From assembly GCF_002863865.1 (NCBI RefSeq), contig NZ_CP022684.1, positions 984,931 through 1,048,930 of the forward strand: a stretch of 64,000 bases of DNA, given 5' to 3'. Both the position numbers and the translations under genes were made by a program. Shown piece by piece: positions 17,665 to 26,128 of this stretch. The stretch's first letter is position 1; each line of letters starts with the position of its first letter. This stretch comes from Ketobacter alkanivorans (GTDB taxonomy: Bacteria; Pseudomonadota; Gammaproteobacteria; Pseudomonadales; Ketobacteraceae). The notes beneath the pieces were generated by a model, which was not told the DNA's origin, did no database searches, and worked only from the letters and a program-made list of their open reading frames with translations.

Positions 17665-18746
17665 GCGGCATAGAGATGCAGTTTGAGCTGAGACGGGATA
17701 GCTTCCACCTGCAGGTAGATACCACATTGCCGCACACTGGCATCACTGCATTGTTTGGTGCATCTGGCTCGGGCAAAACGACGTTACTGCGGTGTATTGC
17801 CGGCCTTGAGAACATTCCAGGAGGCAAGCTCAGTATGGATGGTGTGCCCTGGCAATCGGACTCTGTGTTCCTGGCTCCGCATCAACGCCCGATTGGCTAC
17901 GTGTTCCAGGAAGCCAGCCTGTTTCCCCACCTTTCCATTAAAAAGAACCTTGAATACGGCTGGAAACGCACACCAACACAAAACCGAACCGTTCAACTTG
18001 ACGAAATTGTGTCGTTACTTGGCGTTGAAGGCTTTATACATCGATATCCTCACCAATTATCAGGTGGTCAGCGACAACGAGTCGCCATTGCCCGGGCGTT
18101 GTTGACCAGCCCAAAGCTACTGTTGATGGATGAACCACTTTCAGGTTTGGATTTACAAAGCAAACAAGAAATTCTGCCCTATCTAGAGCGATTACATGAG
18201 CAGACAAACTTACCGATTCTCTACGTGAGCCACTCCCCCGACGAAGTTGTCAGGTTAGCAGACAGCTTGGCTCTTATGGAATCAGGCAGAATCCTGGCAC
18301 AAGGTGAAATCAACACCATGTTAACGCGACCGGACCTCTACCTGTCGAAACTGGATGAAGCCAGCGCCGTATTGAACTGCCACGTTTCATCTCATGATGA
18401 GCGTTATCACATCAGCTATCTGAGCATGGATCAGGCTACACAAAACCAGACGTTATTGGTTCCTTACCGGGATCTTGATTGCGGCCACTCAGTGCGCGTG
18501 CGCATTTTGGCAAGGGACGTAAGCTTATCGTTGCACAAGCAAGAGAACACCAGCATCAGCAATATTCTGCCTGCAACAGTCACTGATGTTTTCCCGAGTA
18601 TTTCGCCATTCCAGGTTATGGTTAAATTGGACATTGGGGGTCAAACCATATTGTCAAAAATCACCAGCCGCTCCCAGGAGTTGCTTGGCATAGAGAAAGA
18701 TAAATTCGTCTATGCCCAAGTCAAATCCGTAGCATTGATGCGTTAA
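17661..18746 (+). CDS. modC: ModC, molybdate ABC transporter ATPase
   Basis: About 361 aa. ABC domain with Walker [13 protein letters not shown] (~residue 34), signature [16 protein letters not shown], Walker [13 protein letters not shown] and switch His in YVSHSPDEV. The C-terminus (residues ~285-355) holds the TOBE/Mop-like molybdate-binding domain ([14 protein letters not shown] ... [14 protein letters not shown]). The ATG at 17661 overlaps the modB stop as ATGA, so it is preferred to a GTG at 17649. It energises import through ModB. Confidence 0.94.
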   Translation: MSGIEMQFELRRDSFHLQVDTTLPHTGITALFGASGSGKTTLLRCIAGLENIPGGKLSMDGVPWQSDSVFLAPHQRPIGYVFQEASLFPHLSIKKNLEYGWKRTPTQNRTVQLDEIVSLLGVEGFIHRYPHQLSGGQRQRVAIARALLTSPKLLLMDEPLSGLDLQSKQEILPYLERLHEQTNLPILYVSHSPDEVVRLADSLALMESGRILAQGEINTMLTRPDLYLSKLDEASAVLNCHVSSHDERYHISYLSMDQATQNQTLLVPYRDLDCGHSVRVRILARDVSLSLHKQENTSISNILPATVTDVFPSISPFQVMVKLDIGGQTILSKITSRSQELLGIEKDKFVYAQVKSVALMR

Positions 18747-19238
18747 GCCTTACTGTTTGCCGCGCCATCGGTTCGGGCTAACAATCCCCCCAAAAAACAC
18801 CCTGTAAGCAGCCCGCTGAGGTGGGCTTGATTGGCTACCGGTAAAATGTTGGCAAAACCCAACACTAATGCAATCACCATAAATACCATCAACCCAGGCG
18901 GCAGTCGAAATGGCGGAGCCGGGCTGAACCGTTCATAAAACCACAGATAACCAAGCACCCCATAGACCACACCAGAGAGGCCACCAAACTGATTACCGCT
19001 CCACAAGAACTGCACCAGGTTGGATATAACACCGCAGACGATAAACAACATAAACAAGCGCATTGAGGACTGAGATCGCTCGACCATACCGCCGAATACC
19101 CACCAAGCGCTCATATTGAACATAAAATGAAAAATACCAAAATGGATGAAAGCCGGTGAGATCCAACGCCAGATTTCACTGCTCCCAGACAGATGTTGCA
19201 GGCTGCTGAAAAACATAAACGGGGCACGCGCACCGGCA
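18743..19238 (-). pseudogene. glpG: glpG (rhomboid protease), C-terminal fragment, split by IS256-family element
   Basis: Encodes the catalytic membrane core of GlpG: HFGIFHFMFNMSAWWVFG, the serine motif GGLSGVVYG (GxSG) and the histidine segment NQAHLSGLLTG. The N-terminal cytoplasmic domain and first membrane helix are missing here and lie at 20544-20905, beyond the insertion. Joining minus-strand 20905-20544 directly to 19238-18743 gives one frame of 858 bases (285 aa, close to E. coli GlpG), reading TAQGY-DAGARAPFMFF across the junction. An internal ATG at 19216 could allow a truncated product, but it would lack helix 1. Confidence 0.9.
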
Positions 19239-19246
19239 TCATAACC
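19239..19246. repeat. 8-bp target-site duplication, left copy
   Basis: TCATAACC directly before the left inverted repeat of the insertion element. The same 8 bases follow the right end at 20544-20551. IS256-family elements make 8-9 bp duplications. Confidence 0.9.
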
Positions 19247-19270
19247 GGTAGTGTTCAGAATTCTGTGTCA
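19247..19270 (+). repeat. Left terminal inverted repeat of the IS256-family element
   Basis: 24 bases beginning GGTAGTGTTCAG and ending AATTCTGTGTCA-type sequence. Pairs with 20520-20543 with five mismatches. Confidence 0.88.
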
Positions 19271-19302
19271 TTTCTTTATCATTAGACCAAAAGAGATGAC
19301 CT

Positions 19303-20508
19303 ATGACCAAACCTACTTTCGATATGGAAGCCGCCCTCAAAGCCCTGCGTGAAGGCCAAGACCTCACTGGCAAGGACGGCATCCTGACACCCCTGATCAA
19401 ACAGCTCACTGAGGCCGCCATGAAGGCCGAGCTGGAAGAGCATCTGGCCAACGAGGAAGCCCCTAACCGTAAAAACGGCAAGTCTTCCAAGACCATAAAA
19501 GGCCCTACGGGCAGCTTTGAGCTGGATACCCCCAGAGACCGGTCTGGCACCTTCGAACCCCAGCTGGTCAAAAAGAACCAGACTCACCTCACCGATGAAT
19601 TGGAACGCAAGATCCTGGCTCTGTTTGCTCTGGGTAACAGTTATCAGGATATCCGCGGCCATATTGCCGATCTCTACGGTGTCGAGCTTTCCAATGGTAC
19701 CATCAATGCTGTCACCGACAAGCTTCTCCCAGAGCTTCAGGCATGGCGTGAGCGAGATCTGGAGGCTATCTATCCGATCGTCTGGCTGGATGCGATTCAC
19801 TACAAGATCAAGGAAAACGGCCGCTATGTCAGCAAGGCTATCTACACCATTCTGGGCCTCAATATCGAAGGCAAGAAGGAGCTGCTGGGCCTGTATTTAT
19901 CGGATCAGGAAGGTGCTCACCACTGGCTATCTGTGTTGACCGACCTGAACAACCGGGGCCTAAAAGATATTCTGATTGCCTGCGTGGATGGCCTGAAAGG
20001 ATTCCCTGAAGCCATTGAGACCATCTACCCCGACACCGAGATTCAGCACTGCATCATCCACCAGATCCGCAACTCCATGAAGTACGTTGCCTCCAAAAAT
20101 CAGAAAGCCTTCATGAGTGACCTGAAGTGCGTTTACAAGGCTACCACCCTCAACGCCGCAGAAATTGCCTTGGACGACCTGGAAGCCAAATGGGGCGACA
20201 AATATCCAATGGTAATCCAGTCTTGGCGCAGTAAATGGCCGACGTTATCGACTTACTTTAAGTACCCGGATTACGTGCAGAAGGCGATCTACACGACAAA
20301 CGCTGTCGAGGCTGTACACCGCCAGTTCCGAAAACTCACTAAGACGAAAGGCGGCTTCCCTAATGAAAACAGCTTACTGAAGCTGTTGTATGCCGGTATA
20401 CTCAAAGCCACTGAGCGATGGACTCACCCGATACAGAACTGGAACCTGACGCTGTCACAGCTCACAATCCACTTCCCAGACCGGCTGGACAAATACATCA
20501 GCTTATGA
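19303..20508 (+). CDS. IS256-family (Mutator-type) transposase
   Basis: 401 aa, full length for the family. The DDE catalytic residues are readable: D163 in PIVWLDAIHYK, D229 in LIACVDGLKGFPEAI and E336 in YTTNAVEAVHRQFRKL. The family's CxxH-like block (IQHCIIHQIRNS) lies near residues 247-258. No frameshift or internal stop, so the element may still be active. It moves by copy-and-paste using a circular intermediate in studied relatives. Confidence 0.97.
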   Translation: MTKPTFDMEAALKALREGQDLTGKDGILTPLIKQLTEAAMKAELEEHLANEEAPNRKNGKSSKTIKGPTGSFELDTPRDRSGTFEPQLVKKNQTHLTDELERKILALFALGNSYQDIRGHIADLYGVELSNGTINAVTDKLLPELQAWRERDLEAIYPIVWLDAIHYKIKENGRYVSKAIYTILGLNIEGKKELLGLYLSDQEGAHHWLSVLTDLNNRGLKDILIACVDGLKGFPEAIETIYPDTEIQHCIIHQIRNSMKYVASKNQKAFMSDLKCVYKATTLNAAEIALDDLEAKWGDKYPMVIQSWRSKWPTLSTYFKYPDYVQKAIYTTNAVEAVHRQFRKLTKTKGGFPNENSLLKLLYAGILKATERWTHPIQNWNLTLSQLTIHFPDRLDKYISL

Positions 20509-20519
20509 CACCGCTAGGC

Positions 20520-20543
20520 TGACACAGAATTTTGAACGCCCTC
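20520..20543 (-). repeat. Right terminal inverted repeat of the IS256-family element
   Basis: The reverse complement begins GAGGGCGTTCAA and continues AATTCTGTGTCA, mirroring the left end. It abuts the right copy of TCATAACC. Confidence 0.88.
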
Positions 20544-20551
20544 TCATAACC
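20544..20551. repeat. 8-bp target-site duplication, right copy
   Basis: TCATAACC directly after the right inverted repeat, identical to 19239-19246. One copy belongs to the original glpG codons for G-Y-D/E. Confidence 0.9.
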
Positions 20552-20905
20552 CTGTGCCGTCAGTAAATAGACTACCAAGCACACCACCACGATGGATTTT
20601 GTAACTATGCCCGTCAGCTCCAATATACGAGCAAAGGTAACTCCTCGATATAATTTGGAGAGCTTCTCTGCCTGGAGATTATCTTCCTCCACCAGCCAAG
20701 AAGCCTGACGATATCGGTCATGATTAGGCTCTTGTAAAAAACGTTGCAACTCTGTCTGCGCAAGATCCAGATCGGTCTCGTTTTCAACAAAAACATTGGC
20801 ACCGTTATCCTGAATCTGTAACGATGCCGACACACCCAGGCTCTTCAAGTAATCTACCAACGCTTGGGCATATCGGGGATGCTGGATATAGGTTAAGTGA
20901 TGCAT
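20544..20905 (-). pseudogene. glpG: glpG (rhomboid protease), N-terminal fragment, split by IS256-family element
   Basis: Encodes the cytoplasmic GlpG domain (residues 1-~70: YIQHPRYAQALVDYLKSLGVSASLQ, FVENETDLDLAQTELQRFLQEP) and the first membrane helix (TKSIVVVCLVVYLLT). The frame then enters the insertion element and stops at 20498, giving a 135-residue chimera without the catalytic Ser and His. It begins one base overlapping the bcp stop (TGATG), so bcp-glpG was an operon. Rest of the gene: 18743-19238. Confidence 0.9.
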
Positions 20906-21375
20906 CAGAGTGATTTCAGAATCTCTATGACATCATCATGGTGGGTTTTGGTTTTTACCTTATCCATGATGTGTTTCAAACGTCCGTCTTTACCGATAAT
21001 GAAGGTGGTGCGCAGAATCCCCATAAACTCCCGACCCATGAACTTTTTCATACCCCACACTCCGTACTTCTCTGCAATAATCTTGTCTTCATCTGACAGC
21101 AGATCGAAGTTTAATTCTTTCTTCTCAATGAAATTCTGTAACTTCTTCACAGGATCAGGGCTGACACCGAATACCACGGTATCCAGTTTCTCAAATTCCT
21201 TCTTGGTATCCCTGATACCGCAGGCCTGGGTAGTACAACCGGGTGTCAATGCTTTTGGATAAAAGTAGAACACAACGTTTTTCTTACCTTTGAAGTCTTT
21301 CAGGCTTACTTTTTCTCCATTCTGGTTCTGCAATGTCCAGGCTGGTGCCATATTTCCCACTTTCGGCATGGCCAT
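20905..21375 (-). CDS. bcp: Bcp, thioredoxin-dependent peroxiredoxin
   Basis: About 156 aa, PrxQ/BCP type. Peroxidatic Cys at C47 and resolving Cys at C52 in ALTPGCTTQACGIRD, the spacing of the BCP subfamily. It reduces hydrogen and lipid peroxides using thioredoxin. The ATG at 21375 has a GGGAGA site 6 bases upstream and is preferred to a TTG at 21396. The stop overlaps the glpG start. Antiparallel to hemH. Confidence 0.93.
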   Translation of the reverse strand: MAMPKVGNMAPAWTLQNQNGEKVSLKDFKGKKNVVFYFYPKALTPGCTTQACGIRDTKKEFEKLDTVVFGVSPDPVKKLQNFIEKKELNFDLLSDEDKIIAEKYGVWGMKKFMGREFMGILRTTFIIGKDGRLKHIMDKVKTKTHHDDVIEILKSL

Positions 21376-21474
21376 AGTTATTCTCCCATTAATCAATAGC
21401 TAGAAATAATCGTTCAAATGTCCCATTGAAGCATAATTGACTTACAATATCCCGATCAACCAAGGAGGCAGATC

Positions 21475-22476
21475 TTGTCTAGTCACAATAAAGCAGCGTT
21501 TGGCGTTATGCTCGTCAATTTGGGCACACCCGAAAACCCCGATGCCGCCAGTGTGCGAAAGTATCTGGCAGAGTTTCTGTCTGATCCCAGAGTGATCCGC
21601 ATCCCTCGCGTTCTATGGTGGCTAATTTTACACGGCATTATTCTGCGAGTGCGCCCCGGCAAGGTCGCCAAACTTTATCAGACTGTGTGGACCGACGAAG
21701 GTTCTCCACTGATGCACATCAGTCGCAAACAGCAAGCTGCATTACAACTTTGCATTCAGGAAAAAACCGGGCAACCTATTCCTGTCGAGTTGGCCATGAG
21801 CTACGGCGAACCTAGCCTGGCCACAGCCGGACGTAAATTGGCCAGCAGCGGAGTGCAACGCATCATCGTACTGCCCATGTATCCTCAGTATTCCTCCACT
21901 ACCACCGCTGCCGTGTTCGACGGCTTGGCCCGAGCACTGAAGCCGTGCCCAGATCTGCCCGAAATGATCTTCATTCGTGATTACTGGGAGCGGGAGGACT
22001 ATATCGCCGCGCTGGCCAACAGTGTAAGGGAATACTGGGATGAACACGGCAAACCCGACAAGCTTTTATTATCTTTTCACGGTATACCGCAACGATACGA
22101 AGACACCGGTGACCCCTACCCCTCCGGTTGCCGCGGCACTGCCCAAGCGGTGATCAAACAGCTGGGACTAACGCCTGATCAATGGTCAGAAAGCTTTCAA
22201 TCACGCTTTGGACGTGAGGAGTGGGTCAAGCCCTATACCGATGCGCTATTGGAAGAGTGGGGCCAGAACGACAGCATTCACCGGGTCGACGTGGTCTGCC
22301 CTGCCTTCTCTGCAGACTGCCTGGAAACCTTAGAAGAGATCGAAGAACAGAACAAAATCACCTTTTTGGAAGCCGGTGGTAAAGAATATCACTATATCCC
22401 ATGCCTCAATGATCGCCCGGATCATATTGAAATGCTGGCCAAACTGGTGCTGGAACGTGCGAAAGCCTGGCTCTGA
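21475..22476 (+). CDS. hemH: HemH, ferrochelatase
   Basis: 333 aa. Starts FGVMLVNLGTPENPDAASVRKYLAEFLSDPRVI; catalytic-site motifs LLLSFHGIPQRYEDTGDPYP (His) and VDVVCPAFSADCLETLEEIEEQN (Glu) are both present. Inserts Fe2+ into protoporphyrin IX as the last step of haem synthesis. The start codon is TTG, chosen because an AGGAGG site lies 7 bases upstream and no nearer ATG precedes the conserved region. Haem-related context also exists later in the window (hemN). Confidence 0.96.
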   Translation: MSSHNKAAFGVMLVNLGTPENPDAASVRKYLAEFLSDPRVIRIPRVLWWLILHGIILRVRPGKVAKLYQTVWTDEGSPLMHISRKQQAALQLCIQEKTGQPIPVELAMSYGEPSLATAGRKLASSGVQRIIVLPMYPQYSSTTTAAVFDGLARALKPCPDLPEMIFIRDYWEREDYIAALANSVREYWDEHGKPDKLLLSFHGIPQRYEDTGDPYPSGCRGTAQAVIKQLGLTPDQWSESFQSRFGREEWVKPYTDALLEEWGQNDSIHRVDVVCPAFSADCLETLEEIEEQNKITFLEAGGKEYHYIPCLNDRPDHIEMLAKLVLERAKAWL

Positions 22477-22553
22477 CCGTGACATCCGGCGAATACTGAC
22501 TACGCTTACTTATATAAATTAGTCACCGTATTTCAGTCTATTAGCGTCGCAGC

Positions 22554-24395
22554 ATGGAACTAGAAGGATTCTCACAGCTGGAAAAAATTGCTGAGGGCGG
22601 TATGGCCGTTCTCTATCGGGGCATACAATCCTCCCTCAGCCGTCCAGTTGCCATTAAAGTCATGAAAGGTGCCTTATCCGGCACCCCTGAAGCCCATGAG
22701 ATGTTCGAGGCTGAATCTCGTATCGTGGCGCGACTGGACCACCCACACATTATCCGGGTCATCGACCGCGGCCTAACCGCAGACGAAATGCCCTACTTCG
22801 TCATGGATTATGTGGAAGGTCTGACCCTGAAGGATGCCCTGAAAACCCAAAAGCTGTCTGATCGACGCAAATTACGCATCATCATGCAGATTGCCAAGGC
22901 ACTGGGTTACGCCCACAAGAACAACGTTATTCATCGCGACATTAAACCGGGCAACATCCTGCTGGATAAAGAAGGCAATGCACGGGTGGTGGATTTTGGC
23001 ATAGCACGGCTTTCGGAAGATACCGAAGTATCCATTCGCGAAGAAAGCATGACCGTGGGCACACCGGCTTACATGGCACCGGAACAGCGCCGGGGGGCCG
23101 CGTTTACCAGTTCCGCCAGCGACATCTATTCTCTGGGTGTCATCATGTATCTGATGCTGGCCAGCAAACTGCCCAAGGCCGGTTATCCCGCTCCATCCCA
23201 TTTCAACCCTAAAATCCCCTCGTCCCTGGATAAAATCACCATGGCTTGTCTGGCGGATGATCCTGATCGCCGCCCCAGCGCCGACAAACTGGTGGCCCTG
23301 TTACTCAAAGCACTGAAAGGTGCCCACCTCAAACAAGAGCAAAAAGCCCAAGCCCAAGACACCTTCAAAGATCCAAAAGAAAAATTCAGGCTGCTTGATG
23401 TGATTCGTGAGACCCCTTACGGCACCGTTTGTCTGTACGAAAACCGGGAAGATCATTCTTTGATGGTGCTGAAAAAGCGGGTGGGTAATTTTCAGGGTTA
23501 TAACGAATCAGAAATTCTGTCGCGGGTGAAACACCGCAATATTATCAACGTGAGGGGGGTGAGCCGTAACGATCGCATCTTCATCACCATTCTGGAATAT
23601 CTGTCCGGTGGCAGCTTGCAAAATCGCATGGCGCAGCCCATGCCGCCTACTACGTTCACTGCCGTTGCCGATCAAATATGCGATGCCATGATTTTTGCTC
23701 ATAACAACCGTATCGTGCACGGCAATCTGCGCCCCCACAATATTCTGTTTGACGACACCAACACGGTCAAGGTAATGGACTTTGGCTTCGAACCCCATTA
23801 CGCCGAAGCTGCGGAGCAAAACTGGTACAAGGCACCAGGCGAAACGGCATCCGTACTGGCCGACATATTTGCCGCAGGGGTGATCTTTTATCAATTGCTT
23901 ACCGGCATGCTACCGGAATGGAAACGGGGTTTACTGCAGCCCTGTGAGCCATTTGCCACTATTCCTCAGCATCTGCGTACCCTGATTAAGGGCATGCTGT
24001 GCCTCGAAGCCCATGTGCGCATCCAGAGCTTCGAAGAAGTGAAGCGCTGCCTGCACTTGATAGAAGAAGACGAAGACGAAAAAACCCGCACCAAGATCAA
24101 GCAGCACGCGCCAAGCAAGAAGCGCAGAAGCCCGTTACGAAGCCTGGCCATGGTATTGGCCCTGCTTTTACTGGTAGGCGTAAATGGCGCACTTTATTCC
24201 TGGCTGCTGCTGAAAAAGGGGCAAGATATGCCTGCTGTTGCCAGTATTTTGGCATCCTTGGGTTTTGAGCATCCTACCGCCACACCAACACCTGAATCGG
24301 CCAGCCAGACGGCTTCGTCGATACCGCCCAAAACGGCAAGCAAACCGGATCAGGAACTTACGCTAAGGCGGGTAGATCAAGCCAAACAAAATTAG
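22554..24395 (+). CDS. Membrane serine/threonine kinase with a second, degenerate kinase domain
   Basis: 613 aa. First kinase domain (residues ~8-255): glycine-loop EGGMAVLYRG, Lys35, HRD at 127-129 in HRDIKPGN, DFG at 147-149, APE at 175-177; predicted active. Second kinase-like domain (~277-505): the catalytic loop reads HGNLRPHN (389-396), with Asn in place of the catalytic Asp, though a DFG-like motif remains (409-411), so it looks like a pseudokinase. A basic stretch, one membrane helix (~531-553) and a short Pro/Thr/Ser-rich tail follow. Hanks-type cytosolic kinase anchored in the inner membrane. Substrates unknown; no phosphatase neighbour. Confidence 0.9.
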   Translation: MELEGFSQLEKIAEGGMAVLYRGIQSSLSRPVAIKVMKGALSGTPEAHEMFEAESRIVARLDHPHIIRVIDRGLTADEMPYFVMDYVEGLTLKDALKTQKLSDRRKLRIIMQIAKALGYAHKNNVIHRDIKPGNILLDKEGNARVVDFGIARLSEDTEVSIREESMTVGTPAYMAPEQRRGAAFTSSASDIYSLGVIMYLMLASKLPKAGYPAPSHFNPKIPSSLDKITMACLADDPDRRPSADKLVALLLKALKGAHLKQEQKAQAQDTFKDPKEKFRLLDVIRETPYGTVCLYENREDHSLMVLKKRVGNFQGYNESEILSRVKHRNIINVRGVSRNDRIFITILEYLSGGSLQNRMAQPMPPTTFTAVADQICDAMIFAHNNRIVHGNLRPHNILFDDTNTVKVMDFGFEPHYAEAAEQNWYKAPGETASVLADIFAAGVIFYQLLTGMLPEWKRGLLQPCEPFATIPQHLRTLIKGMLCLEAHVRIQSFEEVKRCLHLIEEDEDEKTRTKIKQHAPSKKRRSPLRSLAMVLALLLLVGVNGALYSWLLLKKGQDMPAVASILASLGFEHPTATPTPESASQTASSIPPKTASKPDQELTLRRVDQAKQN

Positions 24396-24508
24396 CATTG
24401 TTTACTTCGTCGCCTATTCACTAATCCTGAAAGTGTGATAGTTTACCCGATTGTGTATAGTCGACGCGTTCAGGAAGAAGTTGCGTCTTTCTCCCACTGG
24501 AGGGTGTC

Positions 24509-24916
24509 ATGATCGATTATGAACTAACCGATCTTTTAATTGAATTGGAAGAGATTCAACAGGATCGATTCCTTAACAAAGCGCGCGGTCAACAGGTTGT
24601 AGACTTATTAGCGTTCTACGATATACCAGAATCTTTGTATGAATTACGCCAAGAACCCCAAAACGGGCGTGAACCTCATCAATGTCGGCGCAAAATAGCA
24701 CTGTTCAATTTTGCCCACGTACCACCTGAATTCAAAGTACAACTGATCGAATGTTTGTTTATGATTGGCCACTCACCCGAGTTCATCGCTGAAGCTATGG
24801 GTGAAGATATTCGTGCAGTTGCAGAATCATTGCGGTCGGTTGTGGATGAGAATCGTGCCCGACGGGCGTCCGATCTACGCAAGAATCCCCAGCGTTTTCG
24901 TTTAGTAAAATCCTGA
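24509..24916 (+). CDS. Small conserved-looking protein of unknown function
   Basis: 135 aa, acidic N-terminal helix (YELTDLLIELEEIQQDRFLNKARGQQVVDLLAFYDIPESLYELRQE) and a basic C-terminus (RARRASDLRKNPQRFRLVKS). No signal peptide, membrane segment or catalytic motif that I recognise. The segment VQLIECLFMIGHSPEFIAEAMGEDIRAVAESLRSVVDEN resembles a helix-turn-helix in spacing, which is only suggestive. A GGAGG ribosome site precedes the ATG, and the frame is free of rare features, so it is likely a real gene. Separate from the kinase gene by 113 bases. Confidence 0.7.
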   Translation: MIDYELTDLLIELEEIQQDRFLNKARGQQVVDLLAFYDIPESLYELRQEPQNGREPHQCRRKIALFNFAHVPPEFKVQLIECLFMIGHSPEFIAEAMGEDIRAVAESLRSVVDENRARRASDLRKNPQRFRLVKS

Positions 24917-25014
24917 TCCCCAGCGTTCCAAACCTATCGAACCCATGTTGACTTAACACGCTTTAAGCCAACATGGGATCCTTTCACCTAGCTAGAAAGG
25001 TCCAGGCCTGATGG

Positions 25015-25977
25015 CTAAAGCCCGAAGCCAGGATCGTACAATCCAAGCCGGTTTCCAAATGCTGGGTTATTGTTGAAAATAATGCCCTTCTCGGTAACAA
25101 GAAAAGCTCCTTCTTCAAACATCGGCCCCTGAGTAGGCATGACCGCAGTCGGTGCAAAAAAAGTATCGGATTTTGTCTCCTGTATTTCGCCATCAAGCCA
25201 ATACAATAAAGTACCTTTTAGATAATCCGTGATTACAAATCCCTCTGCATACGGCACAAAGTCATCCAACACCGTGCCCCAGCGCTCATATAAAACCTCC
25301 CGCTCGCCTGCAGTGCCATCGGCATTACGCTCTATGTATCCCAAAACTGAAACCAAGGTCCCGTACTTGATGCCGGTGTAATACAGCCGGCCGCCAACCC
25401 AGTTCAACCCATTCACAAAAAAAGCGGTGTTTTCATCCCAAACCGTTATGGAGCCTACCTGCATCGGCTCATCAAGCACGATTTTGAAAACATCCCCTTT
25501 ACCTGAATCAGAGATAAAAATATTACCGTATTCATCAACATCAATACCGTTAGGAATGCCAACATCCGTCATTGGCGCAATCACTGACAACTCCATAAAT
25601 GGATGCACTCCAGGTGTTATAACGTCATCAGGCGTAGGAGGCTGATCGCTGAGTTTTCCCGCCAAAAGGTATGAATCGGCAAATTCTGAAAAATTGGTTT
25701 TTGAGCAAACTGCGTATACATAATCGTAACGTTGAATGGTACCTTCGACCAAACAATCATCATGAAACATATCCAGCTTTTGAAATGTCCCATCTGCATT
25801 TTTTATAACTTCAAAAACGCTTGAGCCACCGGATAGAAATAAGCGTCCTTGTTCGGTAAAAAATAAATTTTCTGATTCAGGTACGTCATCCACTATCACC
25901 TCACTGGATGACCCGCACCCGGTGAGCCCCAACACCAAACAACATCCCAGTGACATTACCCATCGACTGCTTTCCAT
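25015..25977 (-). CDS. Putative lipoprotein with SMP-30/NHL-like beta-propeller
   Basis: 320 aa. The signal peptide ends in lipobox GLTGC with the lipidated Cys at residue 21. The rest reads as repeated beta-blades with the gluconolactonase/SMP-30-type segment IGIPNGIDVDEYGNIFISDSGKGDVFKI-like (PNGIDVDEYGNIFISDSG) near residues 137-154, plus NGLNWVGGRLYYTGIK and a matching later blade. Probably anchored to a membrane facing the periplasm. Enzyme activity cannot be read. Divergent from the AraC-type gene, which may control it. Confidence 0.75.
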   Translation of the reverse strand: MESSRWVMSLGCCLVLGLTGCGSSSEVIVDDVPESENLFFTEQGRLFLSGGSSVFEVIKNADGTFQKLDMFHDDCLVEGTIQRYDYVYAVCSKTNFSEFADSYLLAGKLSDQPPTPDDVITPGVHPFMELSVIAPMTDVGIPNGIDVDEYGNIFISDSGKGDVFKIVLDEPMQVGSITVWDENTAFFVNGLNWVGGRLYYTGIKYGTLVSVLGYIERNADGTAGEREVLYERWGTVLDDFVPYAEGFVITDYLKGTLLYWLDGEIQETKSDTFFAPTAVMPTQGPMFEEGAFLVTEKGIIFNNNPAFGNRLGLYDPGFGL

Positions 25978-26128
25978 AACGCTAACCTCTTGTACTTTTT
26001 GTTTTAGTTCCAGGCTTGATGGTAGGATGGATGCTGATGCTCGAACACTGCCCGGGCGGCCATTGTTCTTGTCAATATCAGCCAGTACCGGGCTTTACCA
26101 ACCTATAAAATAAAAAAGGTGTATACGG

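Larger units (their letters stand above)
19247..20543 (+). mobile_element. IS256-family insertion sequence (1297 bp) inside glpG
   Basis: Complete element. The 24-bp terminal inverted repeats (19247-19270 and 20520-20543) match at 19 of 24 positions and share the block AATTCTGTGTCA. One intact transposase gene fills the interior, and there is an exact 8-bp target duplication outside. Perfect duplication, intact transposase and an unbroken reconstructed glpG frame suggest that the insertion is recent. Confidence 0.95.

Noticed and set aside
19247..20543. Composite transposon or two elements
   Set aside because: Only one transposase and one pair of ends; flanks are a single gene joined by the 8-bp duplication.
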